Assembly: GCA_032622095.1 (NCBI GenBank)
Contig: CP136064.1
Coordinates: 127,831,605-127,895,604, forward strand
Length of the DNA: 64,000 nucleotides
Source: Siphonodentalium dalli
Taxonomy: Eukaryota > Mollusca > Scaphopoda > Gadilida > Siphonodentaliidae
Direction of reading: 5' to 3'
Under the pieces are notes generated by a model. That model was not told where the DNA came from. It did no database searches and saw nothing but the letters and a program-made list of their open reading frames with translations. Position numbers and translations under genes: made by a program. Positions 50,215-60,652 of the stretch are shown piece by piece; position 1 is the stretch's first letter; each line of letters opens with the position of its first letter.

Positions 50215-50796
50215 TCACATGAAGGATCGGGTATTTCCGCCGTAGTTTTGAGGACAGTACTTGATTGTGTGAGAATCGTCGCCTGTCTTCCTGCAGATAG
50301 GACAAACGTACCGTCTCAGAATGGGACACGTGGTTTTGCCGGCCGAGTTCTTCAGCACGTGGCTGGAGTACACTTCTACGTCTTCGCCGTTGTTTCTGCA
50401 GAACACGCACAGAGGCTTTCTTGTCTTCTTGTTCTTAGACGCCGCATATTCCTGGAGAACGTCACCGGAACACTGAACGTCACTTTCGTCGAGCGAGAGA
50501 AGTGTTGCGTCGAGGGTTTTGTAACTTCGTGCGGCTGACTGATACACGTCGAAATCATCGAGGTCGGTTTCAATGCCGTTGCGACGAAATTCGTCGTATG
50601 CGTTGCATCTTGCGTTGTCGAGCTCCAGCAGATCGTTGGTGTGGTCGATGGTAGTAGGCATCGTTGCTGATATGTCCTTGAGAATTGTGAACGGACTGTC
50701 AATGACGGTTGTCTTGCTTTCAGCTCTTGGAACGTAATTTCCGAATGGGTTCAAACTAACGAACATTTCTTCGGTATCATCAAGGAAGAATTCCAT
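50215..50796 (-). CDS. nanos: Nanos homologue, copy 3 (193 aa)
   Basis: Third intact copy, with the same predicted role. It differs from copy 1 at only two residues in my reading (D6 instead of G6, A118 instead of V118); the zinc finger region 130-181 is identical. It looks like the least derived of the three: at each variable site it agrees with at least one other copy. The promoter elements, small divergent frame and poly(A) signal are all kept. No disabling change is seen. The ATG at 50796 matches the start chosen for the other copies. Confidence 0.96.
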   Translation of the reverse strand: MEFFLDDTEEMFVSLNPFGNYVPRAESKTTVIDSPFTILKDISATMPTTIDHTNDLLELDNARCNAYDEFRRNGIETDLDDFDVYQSAARSYKTLDATLLSLDESDVQCSGDVLQEYAASKNKKTRKPLCVFCRNNGEDVEVYSSHVLKNSAGKTTCPILRRYVCPICRKTGDDSHTIKYCPQNYGGNTRSFM

Positions 50797-50874
50797 TGTA
50801 AAAACTGTTGAGTAAAACTGAGTCTGGATACTGAATGTGATGGTACTAGTTATCGTATGGTAATGGTTGTGAGA

Positions 50875-50963
50875 GCGAATGACATTTGCAGCATGTACCG
50901 GTCTATTTATTACACTCTGGGCGTCCCCCAGTTGGTGCATGGGGGTTGACACCTGGTCAACTC
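50875..50963 (-). promoter_or_regulatory. Predicted core promoter and palindrome of nanos copy 3
   Basis: ATAAATAG (50910-50903) lies 30 bp from the A of TCATTC (50882-50877); the GTTGAC-N5-GTCAAC palindrome is at 50945-50961. Confidence 0.5.
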
Positions 50964-51105
50964 CATTGGGCTTCGTTGAAAACCTTTCAGGATATTCTAG
51001 CCAATCGCGTATCAGCGTTGTGAAAACATATAGTAAGCTAGTTACCACCGCAATTGACTAGTTTGAATGTTGTTTTATCGTCGCTGAACATCACAGGAAC
51101 CAAAA

Positions 51106-51174
51106 ATGTCTCCATCGACGCCGAAAGTCGGTAAGAACATTATCAACGGATGGTACAATGGATGGTACATCTAA
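51106..51174 (+). other. Small open frame divergent from nanos copy 3
   Basis: Same 22-codon frame and donor match as in the other units; function unknown. Confidence 0.2.
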
Positions 51175-52050
51175 TTATACACAGTTGCACACACATATCT
51201 AATATTGTTGCAATATAAAATATAAAAAAGACGTGATTATGAATATATTATTCGAAAAAACATATTTAACAAATACAAAAAAATAAAAAACCTCATTGTG
51301 TATGCGCAGTTTGATAACAAAGCACATGACACTGAGATGATATATATATGTCTCTCATAATTATGCATGTACGTCTTTGCTGTTCCATTTGATTTATTAC
51401 ACTTTTGTGAATTTTTCCAACTGTGAACTTCAAATTAGTGGAGTAGATTAAGTCCAAATTTCAAAGCAATTGTTCAATTTGTAACTAAAGCATGAAAATT
51501 TGCACATATGTACATGTTCACATACTAATTGATATTGGATATGGAGCCACGCTTAAATATAACACCTCTTTTAAGGGGTTTTCCGAATTTAAAGAGCGTT
51601 TCGTGATTATATAATTTATTAAATGTCGCAATTAATCGTACCATGAAATACGTGATTTAAAATTCGGCATATACATTAAGAATGATTATGCGATATATAA
51701 TGTCACATTTTTGGGGTAAAATTGTAACTCCCATCAAGATGGCCGTAAAAATGGTAGCCGTAAGTGGATTTTTTTTTTCACTAATATCTTAATGTAAACA
51801 TATTTTATTCCAATCATAATAACATATATACATTTGACAAAGTGTTGACAATAAAAACAGAATAGGATAAATGATTGTTGGATTGGAAAAGGGATTACAC
51901 AACAAGCCCAAGGGCTTTTGTTAAGTTTGCTCCCTTTTTTTTTCGCGCCCACTCTTCATTAAGTGTAGAGGGGGGTCAGACGGGAAGGAATGGAAATATA
52001 ATAATAATAATAATAATAATAGTAATGATGATGTTATGATAGACAGGAAG

Positions 52051-52085
<35 letters not shown>

Positions 52086-54678
52086 GAGAGAGAGAGAAGG
52101 AGTGAAAGAAGACGGAAAGAGAGAGAGAGAGAAAAGAACATTAAATTTAACAGTGAAAAAAATGCGTTAAATTTTCATGAACACACGGCAGTTGTAGCAC
52201 TCCTCCTCTCCCTTTCTCCCTCTCTTCCCCCCTCACCCACTCTGTCTCTCGCTCTGTCTCTCTAACCTCAGCAGATTCATAAATTTTCTACGATTATTAA
52301 AATCATCATTATCATGTTATACATATCCTGTCATTCATATCATGTACTCTTCAACTTGGCCTCTTACCCTCTGCTCTTCTTATATAGTCAATGTCTTTTT
52401 CTTTTCTGATGAGATAACTCAACATAAGTGATGACTCGATTGTTGTTAAATCCTCTTCAACCTCATCTATTCTAAATTATGTCATAAATAAACATTTGTA
52501 AAAAAAATATTATATATGTTCTTTGAGGGTAGAATTAAATATTGTTTAAACCAGACCTGTGCAAACTAAGTGAGGCATACCATGACTAATTAATATTTCA
52601 ACTCAATGGAACCAAAATTGTCACTTGGTCTGAAAATGGCTGCCAAGATGGCGACCAAACATGGGAAATGGTAAATATTGACTCAGCATGCCATGTAATC
52701 GCTTACAAGTTGTGGTCGATGAATAAAATTGGCTATTCTGTCTTATATACTTTAAATTCTAACATTTCTGATGCACACTGGTTAAGTGTTAACAATGTGA
52801 CCACTGAAATTACCAGAATTATTGGATTTTTCTATCACAAACTTAACATAAAAATTGGCAAAAATTAACTTTTCAGGTTTTGGCCATTTATTCAAGTAAA
52901 TGGAAGTATCTTTGGTATCAGAGATGTTTATTGTTTTAATCTGTCTTAAATGCGTCACACGAATGTGTTTTTAGACAAAATTACTCAAGGTGGCTTCCAA
53001 AATGGCAACCAATTTGGTAAAACCAAAAAAGATGATTTTTTTTACATATATCCCGAACATTATTCTGTTCCCAAGAGTTAGAAAATTATAACTCACTTGT
53101 TTATTACCATGTTATGCTTAATCCAATAACTACTACATGTTTCATTCTCTGAGGCATGACAAATTCCTTTTAAATGATATACTGCAGTATGGAATTTTGC
53201 CAAAAATGTCTTCTGGGACTCTGGCCATATTTTTGAACGGAAATAGGCAGAACGTCTAAACGAAATTGAGTGAAACCATATTATGTGGCTACTCTCGACA
53301 ATTAGCATGAACATCAACTTAATATATGGTGTATGTTTTTTTGCCGAATAACCCTAAAATGTCAATGTCAAGATCCATGACGAATTTCATAATGATCCTA
53401 TCAAAGGTACGTCTTGTAGCCTTTGCCAAAGGATTTAGTCATGCAAAGAGTAAAATCCAAGATTGCTGCCATGCTTTATGGCCGAATGACCCCAACATGA
53501 CTCGTTTCCATCTACATGTCAATGTCAACGCCCATGACAAATTTCATAATGATCCAACCAAAGGTATGACCTGTAGCCCGTGCCAAAGGATTTAGTCAGG
53601 CAAAGAGTAAAATCCAAGATGGCTGCCAGCGGCCATGTTTTATGGCCGAATGACCCCATGCAAAATGAATTGTTCCCATCTGAGATCAGCTGAGATCAGT
53701 CTCCTACCCAGGATTAACCGCTGCCCGCGCCCATATGTTGCCCGCGCCCACACGTATTGCGAAGAAATGTCTCATTTATGTATTTGAGACGTTTGTAGGT
53801 TACAATTCATTCTGCATTATTCTGAGAAGCTGAACAGACAAATTCCTTTGAAAATTGTCTAGATCAAGTTAGAATGAATTACAACTGACAAAACGCATCA
53901 ATAAACGAAAGTGTCAATGACACTGTAGCTCAACTTGGAAAGGGACTAATTTCATGTGTTACAGTCAATGGAGCGATAGAAATGCGGAAAGTTGAAATGT
54001 CTAAGTAATATCAGATTATCAACATGAAGATATATACATGTATATATATAAAGTAAAATCCAAGATGGTTGCTGACAGCTATGTTTTCGAATGCAATTAA
54101 AAAAACATTTGATAGCTTCCATCTAGTAGATAAATATCAAGATTAATATGAAGTTTGGTGATGATCGGCTGAGGGGAGTGGACTGTAGGGTGTGCGAAAG
54201 GATTTAGTCATGCAAAGAGTAAAATCAAAGATGGCTGCCAGCTGACATGTTTTATGGTCGAATGACCCCAAAATGACTCATTTCCAATTTACGTGTCAAT
54301 GTTAACATCCATGATGATCAGACGAAAACTCCGGCCTGTAACCCGTGCTAATGGATTGGTGTAAACAATATTTTGGATTGAATTTTGAAATCCAAGATGC
54401 CGCTGCCGGCCATATTTTTTTGCCGAATGATCCCAAAATGACTCGTTCCCATCTACATGTCAAGAGCCATGACAAATTTCATAATGATCCGATCAAAGGT
54501 ACGACTTATAGCCTGTGCCAAAGGATTTAGTCATGCAAAGAGAAAATCCAAGATTGCTGCCAGCGGCCATGTTTTATGGCCGAATGACACCAACATGAAT
54601 CGTTCCCATCTACATGTCAATGTCAACGCCCATGACAAATTTCATAATGATCCGACCAAAGGTATGACCTGTAGCCCG

Positions 54679-55802
54679 GGGTCCGTGACTACCCGCCCCC
54701 GAGACAACCCGCCCCCTTTCACTCTGAGACAATCCGCCCCCGGACAACCCGCCCCCAAAAATCAATTAGCGGTAATCAGTGGCTAATTAGGAGGTGTGGT
54801 GGGATTATGAGATGTTTGTTTAACGAAACTGGGTTGTTTTTTTTATAGATTTTTATTTGATTTAACAACATGGACAACAATACATACACATGTAATATAA
54901 TATAACTTGTGAACACAAAAATGCATCAACGATAATATGTTTATTTATTAATGAACGAAATTTAAAAACGGAATGAGCGAAGATTAATAACAAAATTTAA
55001 TAAGTTTAACAAACGAACAATGATTAATTTGGGGCTGGTGCCTCCTTCTGCAGAAGTGGGACCATGGTATAGAAATCTAAGCCGGTCCCATTGTATTCTT
55101 TCGTCTATGCCATGCTTCGATGTCGTTGTTGGTGCGGACGTCATATGAGTATATGCTCCAACTCTATTGGGGGGGGGGGATGATGAGCTCATGATCCACT
55201 GGCGCTGCATGTAGTCTAGGACCTTCAGACGTTCTGTCATAGTACTCCTGGAACGTTTCTCTTATTTGTGGAGCCGGGAGGAAGGGAAGAGCCAGCAACT
55301 GACGGATGAAGTTGTGCAATGGACCCTTCTGGCCATATGCCGTCTTAAGGCCGACGGTTGATGTGTGTCTATTCACGGCCTGCGTCCAGTTCCGTCGGCA
55401 TCGTTCAAAGGCTGTTTGTGTATACTCACCTCCAGTTAACATCAGTGAGATGAATCCCGACCACTAAGTGTTGTGATAACACACCGTGATAATGAACCAT
55501 TTGCATCAAATGTTTGTTTTGAAAGCACCCATTTTAATTAGTCTTCACTTAGGCCTACCTTAAGTGCCGTTCAGTTGTCAAAACATTGTGTCATTCTTTA
55601 TCCCAGTCCACGCATTGACATAATTAATGAATAAACACATGTTTTGTTGATCAAAATCTTTAATAATATATCATCAAAGAACATAAAAGAACATAATCAC
55701 TATTAACTATTTCTGGACAACCCGCCCTCATTTATCGGGACAACCCGGCCCCAAAATAGCATAGGGGCGGGTTGTCTCGGGGGCGGGTATAGTCCCGTTC
55801 CC
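54679..55802 (-). mobile_element. MULE-like DNA transposon, 1124 bp, with TIRs and 8 bp target duplication
   Basis: Both ends carry the inverted block ACCCGCCCCCGAGACAACCC (left from 54691; the right end, near 55760-55790, is the complement), with further GACAACCCGCCC repeats just inside. GTAGCCCG flanks the element on both sides (54671-54678 and 55803-55810) and is present once in the uninterrupted sister units, so the empty site is visible in the window. Inside is a minus-strand transposase remnant. An 8-9 bp target duplication fits Mutator-like elements; hAT elements also make 8 bp. Confidence 0.85.
54962..55442 (-). pseudogene. MULE-like transposase C-terminal remnant
   Basis: Two overlapping minus-strand frames (55442-55164 and 55240-54962) carry NWTQAVNRHTSTVGLKTAYG, then FIRQLLALPFLPAPQI, then, after a frame change, DYMQRQWI. 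The WTQAV...VGLKTAY...LLALPFLP order is what I recognise from the region following the catalytic core of Mutator-like transposases, which cut and paste the element. The N-terminal catalytic part is absent, so the element is internally deleted and could move only with help. A GTGAGTAT donor match near 55428 hints at a former intron. Confidence 0.6.
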
Positions 55803-56630
55803 GTAGCCCGTGCCAAAGGATTTAATCAGGCAAAGAGTAAAATCCAAGATGGCTGCCAGCGGCCATGTTTTGTGGCCGAATGACCCCAAAATTACTTGTT
55901 CCCATCTACATCTCAGTGTTAACATCCATGACACATATCATTATTATCAGACCAAAGGTATGACCTGCAGCCCATGCCAAACAATTTAGTCATGCAAAGA
56001 GTAAAATCCAAGATGGCTGCCGGCGGCCATGTTTTATAGCTGATCGACCCCAAAATTACTCGTTCCCATCTACATGTCAATATTAACATCCATGACAAAT
56101 TTCATGATGATCAGGCAAACTGTAGGACCTGTATCCCGTGCTAATGGATTGGAATTTGAAATACAAGATGGTCGCTGGCAGCCATGTTTTTTTTCTTCGA
56201 ATGACCCCAAAATGACTCGTTCCCATTTATATGTCAATGTCAACAGCTATGACAAATTTTATAATGATCCGACCAAGGGTACGACCTGTAGCCCGTGATA
56301 AAGGAAATTGTTGACGAATCACACACGCACACGCACGACGGATACCAAGCCATGGCAATAGCTCAAACTCTACAAAGTAAAGTTGAGCTAAAAATGTTAT
56401 ATTTAATTAAGAAAAGACACACACCGGCAGCGTTTCTGGCAGGGAGTGGAGCGAGGCAGTCATCATTTGCTTTGTCTGTATTAGTTCCTCTCTGTCAGAC
56501 GTTAACACGAGTGAGTTGTGTGGTCGCGACTTCGGTTGCAGCTGCCCTCGTATTAATGCCGACCGGAGTGAGACGGTTTTGGATTAGGCTCAGGACGGAT
56601 TATGGAGCTAATCCCCGACGCCGCGTTAGC

Positions 56631-56712
56631 TGCAATGCAAAGAAGCCAAATTGTGGACACTGTTAGTTGGAATCTCCAAGCTAACATGGGCTATTTGGTT
56701 CTTTGCATTGCA
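56631..56712 (+). repeat. 82 nt imperfect hairpin inside the gag-like frame
   Basis: TGCAATGCAAAGAAGCCAAA (56631) pairs with TTTGGTTCTTTGCATTGCA (to 56712), and the inner GTTAGTTGGA pairs with TCCAAGCTAAC, around a very short loop. It resembles a small-RNA precursor or a fold-back repeat; no evidence decides between them. Confidence 0.5.
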
Positions 56713-56947
56713 TTCCGGACAGAGGATGCTGGTATCCAGAGGTCTTCTGCCCGGGACAGGAACGCCGAGACCAGCCGTAACATGAAGAAGAAGATGAAGA
56801 CAGCGCCTCTGAAGAGAAAGACACCAGCTCGATGGAGAAGGGACGCCGCCAGACGGGCGAAGTGGAAGAAGGAGTGACCGTTGATCTGCCGGTAACCCCT
56901 CCCCGTGTGGTTCAGCCGTCCAGCGTCACAGCCGGCAGGTCGGAGTT

Positions 56948-57338
56948 AGTTTAAACATATTTATTAGCAAAAATAGCTAATTGGATTGGGGCACAAGTTA
57001 TTGCTAACTTAATGACGCCCCATTCCAACAAACAATTGGCAATTAACAAAAGGAGTTAGGCTTCCTGCCTGCAATACATATAATATATAGGTATAAAAAG
57101 AACACTTGTATGATATATTAATTAAGATAAAATCGGGGATACACATTAGGATGTCAAAGGATATGTGTATTGTTTGCGTCAGTATGGGAGGGTATGAGAT
57201 GTGAACCGTCGATCGATGATGTGATATTTGTCTTATAAGTATATGTTCAATCTTTCGCTCGGTTTGATATATTATTAATCATTAAATCGGTGTGTTTCCA
57301 TAATGTACTTTTGAGCAACAACGAATAGCTTGTAATTT
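56948..57338 (-). mobile_element. 391 bp retroposon-like insertion with 11 bp target duplication
   Basis: AGGTCGGAGTT flanks it exactly (56937-56947 and 57339-57349), and removing it restores the surrounding frame. Read on the minus strand it ends in GCTAATAAATATGTTTAAAC, a plausible 3' tail. It is therefore most likely a 5'-truncated non-LTR element or a SINE. It has no coding content. Confidence 0.7.
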
Positions 57339-57572
57339 AGGTCGGAGTTGTCTGAGAGACGCCCAGACGACCCGACCTGCATGGAGACGGGCCACACCAG
57401 ACCAGCTAGCATGGACTCCGTTGATCTGCCGGAAGTCCCTGCTGTCGTCACGGAGGCAGGTGGAGACAGGGACGCGGACACCACCCCGATGTTCCTGCCG
57501 CCAGCTTTGACGTGGAGATGGAAACACCACCCAGCCATTCCCCACAAGGGACGGAAACCACCACCTCCGTGA

Positions 57573-57875
57573 GGCTCCGTCCCTCCGAGGCCGAAGTGTG
57601 ACGAGGAGCCGGCGTCACTAACACAGCACCAAATAGAACAAGAAAACTAAGATGCATGCATCAGGTCGGCCGTGAACTATCTACCATAGAATTGTTGTAG
57701 CTATCGATTATACATTTTGGAACACCTGTCTGTATGTATGTGTGTATGCATGAATGCATGTGTGTATGTGTTATAGACTGTAACACTGCTCGACTGATCC
57801 GACTCGGATTTGGTATTTAACGTGTCAACTTGACCTCGCTCATAGGCATGTTTCTGGACCTTGACCGATCCGACT
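57573..57875. other. Spacer with TG-rich microsatellite, no gene seen
   Basis: It contains a TGTATGTATGTGTGTATG-like tract at about 57730-57770. Nothing coding is recognised. Confidence 0.5.
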
Positions 57876-58345
57876 AAAAATTTGTGTGTAGGACTACTTC
57901 GATCCGGGAGCAATATTGACGGGTCCAATTTCACGTGGGACCATGTTCTCGAACGTCCTGATGTAGGCATGTTTCTGGACTATTTGGACGGGTCAAATCT
58001 TGATCCCGACCTGACTTTGACATTCAAAAAGATCAATTCAAGGTCAAATCTGGTAAAACGAAGTATTTCAACGAAATATAATACCTACTGTTACTTTTGT
58101 CCCAGGAGTGTTTCGGTGGGTCAAATTATGACCCTGACCTGATCTTGACATTCAAAATTGTCAATTCAAGGTCAAATCGGGTAAAGCCGGGCGGATTTCG
58201 ACGGGTACTTTTGTCGTGACTTTTGTCCGGGGAGTATTTTGGGCGGGTCAAATCGTGACCCGACATGACGTTCACCTTTAAAATGGTCAATTCAAGGTTA
58301 AATCGCGCAATTCTCCGAAAATCAGAGGGGAACATCCCGGACGAA
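57876..58345 (-). repeat. Old, inverted copies of the DR5-type ~135 bp repeat
   Basis: GGGTCAAAT recurs near 58003, 58108 and 58244, followed by GACCTGA-type and TTCAAGGTCAAAT blocks. Read on the minus strand it is the repeat of array 1 segment B (for example GATCAGGTCAGGGTCATAAT), but most half-site pairs have decayed. Confidence 0.7.
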
Positions 58346-58540
58346 GTAGGGTCCACCAGCTACTATTATATATTTCTAGATTTAGTTACAAACTAAATAC
58401 CTGTATATTGTACAAAGAAATGTTTGACAAATATATCTGTATCAATATTACCATACGGGTCATTAAAATAGATACGACGAAACAAATTTTGAAGGGTGCA
58501 TGGTATCAGGTAAATTTTTATATTTCAAATGATGACAGGA
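58346..58540. other. AT-rich spacer, nothing seen
   Basis: No repeat or frame of note. Confidence 0.5.
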
Positions 58541-59854
58541 ATGCGGAAAGTTGAAGTACCTACGTAATACTGGCTATCCGAATGAAGAGATATACATGTA
58601 TATAAAAACCAAAATAGAAGATGACTGCTGGCGACAATGTTTTCCAAAAAAATTCAAAGCATTCGATAGCTCCCATCTAGTTGTCAGCCCGAAGATCAAT
58701 ATAAAGTGTGGTGACTATCAGATGAGGGATATGACTGTACAGTTGCTAAACAATTCAGTCACGCAAAAGAGGATCAAACAGTAAGATACCAAATTGCTGC
58801 CTGTGGTAATGTTTTTTAACGAAATTCGGGAAAATTAGATTACTCTCCCCCTGGTTATCCAGAAGATCATTGTGGAATCTGGTGACGATCGGACAAGGGG
58901 TGTCGTCTGTAGGATCAACCAAATTATTTAGCCATAAAAATAGTAAAATTCAAGATCACCGCTGGCAGTGATGTCTTCACAAGGACAGCTTGAGAACAAA
59001 ACATGGCTCACATCTAGCGGTGACCCAAACTATCCACATGAGAACAAGTTCTCCAATAAAAGCTGGCTGCAGGGTGCGCCAATTGATTCAAATTCGAAAT
59101 TTAACAGGGTGTACTGCTTGTGGCCATGTTTTCCCCGCAAATTTGATAGAGTGATGGACAAAACCACTGAATCCGTTGAATCAATATACATGTATACATG
59201 GATTAATGTATATGCATTGTTATACACAGTACTGGTATATAAAGGTACTGAAAATAACAATATTACTAGTATACACAAAATATATCATGGCTATGGGTTC
59301 TAATATCCGAATATGACAGCTGATAACTTGGTGTGAATTGAAGAGTGGTGGTGTCTCACGCATATCTAACCCTCCATGTTAGAAACATGCCATTAAATGT
59401 CATAAGTATAATCTAGCTTGAGGACAGAAGTTATCCATAAAAAAAACCCTTAATTCAACCAGGTCCTCGCGCGATGTATGGTCGATCACATGATGATCTA
59501 GGGGGGATTAGAATTGTTGTATAAAAACAGCACTGCATGTAAATATAAAATAAAAGACAGTCTGACAAAATAAAGTTTCAGTGACACTCTATCCGAAGAG
59601 GGGAATAATTCCATCTGTTACAGTCAATGGAGCAATTATGAATCTGGAAAGGTGAAATTTCTAAGTAATACTAGATATCGACATGACGCGATAACATATA
59701 ACGTAAATGCAATATGGCCGCTGGCGACCATTTTTTCCTATAAAATTAAAAAAATATTTGATAGCTCTCATCTGATAGATCAATATCAAGATAAATATTA
59801 AGTTTAGTGATGATCGGATGAGTGAAGTGGACTGTGCTAAACGGTTTAGTAATG
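58541..59854. repeat. Strongly diverged copies of the array 2 unit head
   Basis: GAATGCGGAAAGTTGAAGTA (58541) and CTCTATCCGAAGAGGGGAAT (about 59587) correspond to the head of the nanos unit (GAAATGCGGAAAGTTGAAAT and neighbours), followed by ACATGTATATA, GATAGCTCCCATCTAG and GATCGGATGAG counterparts. They show that the repeat family is older than the nanos array. Confidence 0.65.
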
Positions 59855-60150
59855 CTTAAAAAGATTTTTACCTTAATATTTTTATGTTCACTTTATAAAC
59901 TTCACTGAGTCATCTTTGTCATGTATTGAGTTTGATATCTGTTGTTAACAGTTTATAAATCATGTATGTCTCATGTTTGTTATTTTAATTTATGTGTTTA
60001 TTATCATTAAATAAAGTTGAATTCCTTAAAAAGATTCTTACCTCAATGTTTTTATGTTCACTTTATAAACTCCACTGAGTCATCTTTGTCATGTATTGAA
60101 TTTGATATCTTTTGTTAACAGTTCATAAATTATGTATGTCTCGTGTTCGT
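59855..60150. repeat. Tandem duplication, period 170 bp
   Basis: CTTAAAAAGATTTTTACCTT at 59855 and CTTAAAAAGATTCTTACCTC at 60025 each begin a ~126 bp block with TTCACTTTATAAACT and GAGTCATCTTTGTCATGTAT. The first copy is followed by ATTAAATAAAGTTGAATT, which looks like a retroelement or transcript 3' end. Confidence 0.85.
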
Positions 60151-60598
60151 TTTTATAACAATAACATGATTTCAGAGGGCCGTTAATAAACCATAATGCC
60201 CGATGAAATCATGTTATTACTATTATTACTACAGTTTTGGACATTTTACCCATTTGAGGATTCAGTGGAATAATGAAGTAGATTAAGAGAGAAATATTTT
60301 CAAGAACATTTAAATTTAATATCATTTGACTTGTCAGCCGACACGGAGTCCCGAAAATAGGAGAGGGGAAAACCAGCATTGAAGATGAGTAACAAACAAT
60401 GAGAGGTTGACAGCTAAAATTATTAATGCATACGTACGCTCGGTACAATAATTCAATCATATAGCGTGAATTCCAATCATAAAACCACCATAGTGTCGGG
60501 AAAATCTGATACATCTTCCCATTATTTTCTTGAAATAAACACGCCAGAACGGAAGTTGAAGGGACGTAACTCGCGCGATAATAAACGCGATCTTGTTT
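60151..60598. other. Spacer, no gene seen
   Basis: A minus-strand frame of 141 codons spans 60209-60634 but has no recognisable motif and runs into the hairpin at 60599. Confidence 0.45.
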
Positions 60599-60652
60599 GC
60601 GGGCGGCGGGCCGATAATGAACTAGGCTTCTCATTATCGGCCCGCGGCCCGC
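60599..60652. repeat. Very stable GC-rich hairpin
   Basis: Arms 60599-60620 and 60631-60652 pair at 21 of 22 positions (CGGGCCGATAATGA against TCATTATCGGCCCG plus GC-rich flanks), with the 10-base loop ACTAGGCTTC. It stands out sharply from the AT-rich surroundings. Confidence 0.8.

Larger units (their letters stand above)
46482..53906. repeat. Array 2, unit 3 (7425 bp, contains nanos copy 3)
   Basis: Collinear with units 1 and 2. A 13 bp deletion between short GTAC repeats lies in the nanos 3' flank (near 50181). Confidence 0.95.
53907..56434. repeat. Array 2, unit 4, first part (diverged, interrupted)
   Basis: It starts with the same GAAAGTGTCAATGACACTG head and follows units 1-3 through the ~160 bp repeats, with more substitutions and a ~23 bp insertion near 54357. 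It is interrupted by the MULE-like element (54679-55802) and stops at CACCGGCAGCGTT, where a 5.45 kb block intervenes. The unit resumes at 61882. Confidence 0.85.
56602..57572 (+). pseudogene. Gag/ORF1-like retroelement frame, split by a 391 bp insertion
   Basis: 56602-56877 encodes 91 residues whose C-terminal part is strongly basic (MKKKMKTAPLKRKTPARWRR, then RRAKW), resembling the basic tail of ORF1 or gag proteins of retroelements. One base away in frame, coding-like sequence continues (VDLPVTPPRVVQPSSVTAG), is cut at 56947 by the insertion, and resumes in the same frame at 57349 (SERRPDDPTCMETGHTRPAS). There is no zinc knuckle and no assignable family. It is broken by at least one frameshift plus the insertion. 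Confidence 0.45.
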
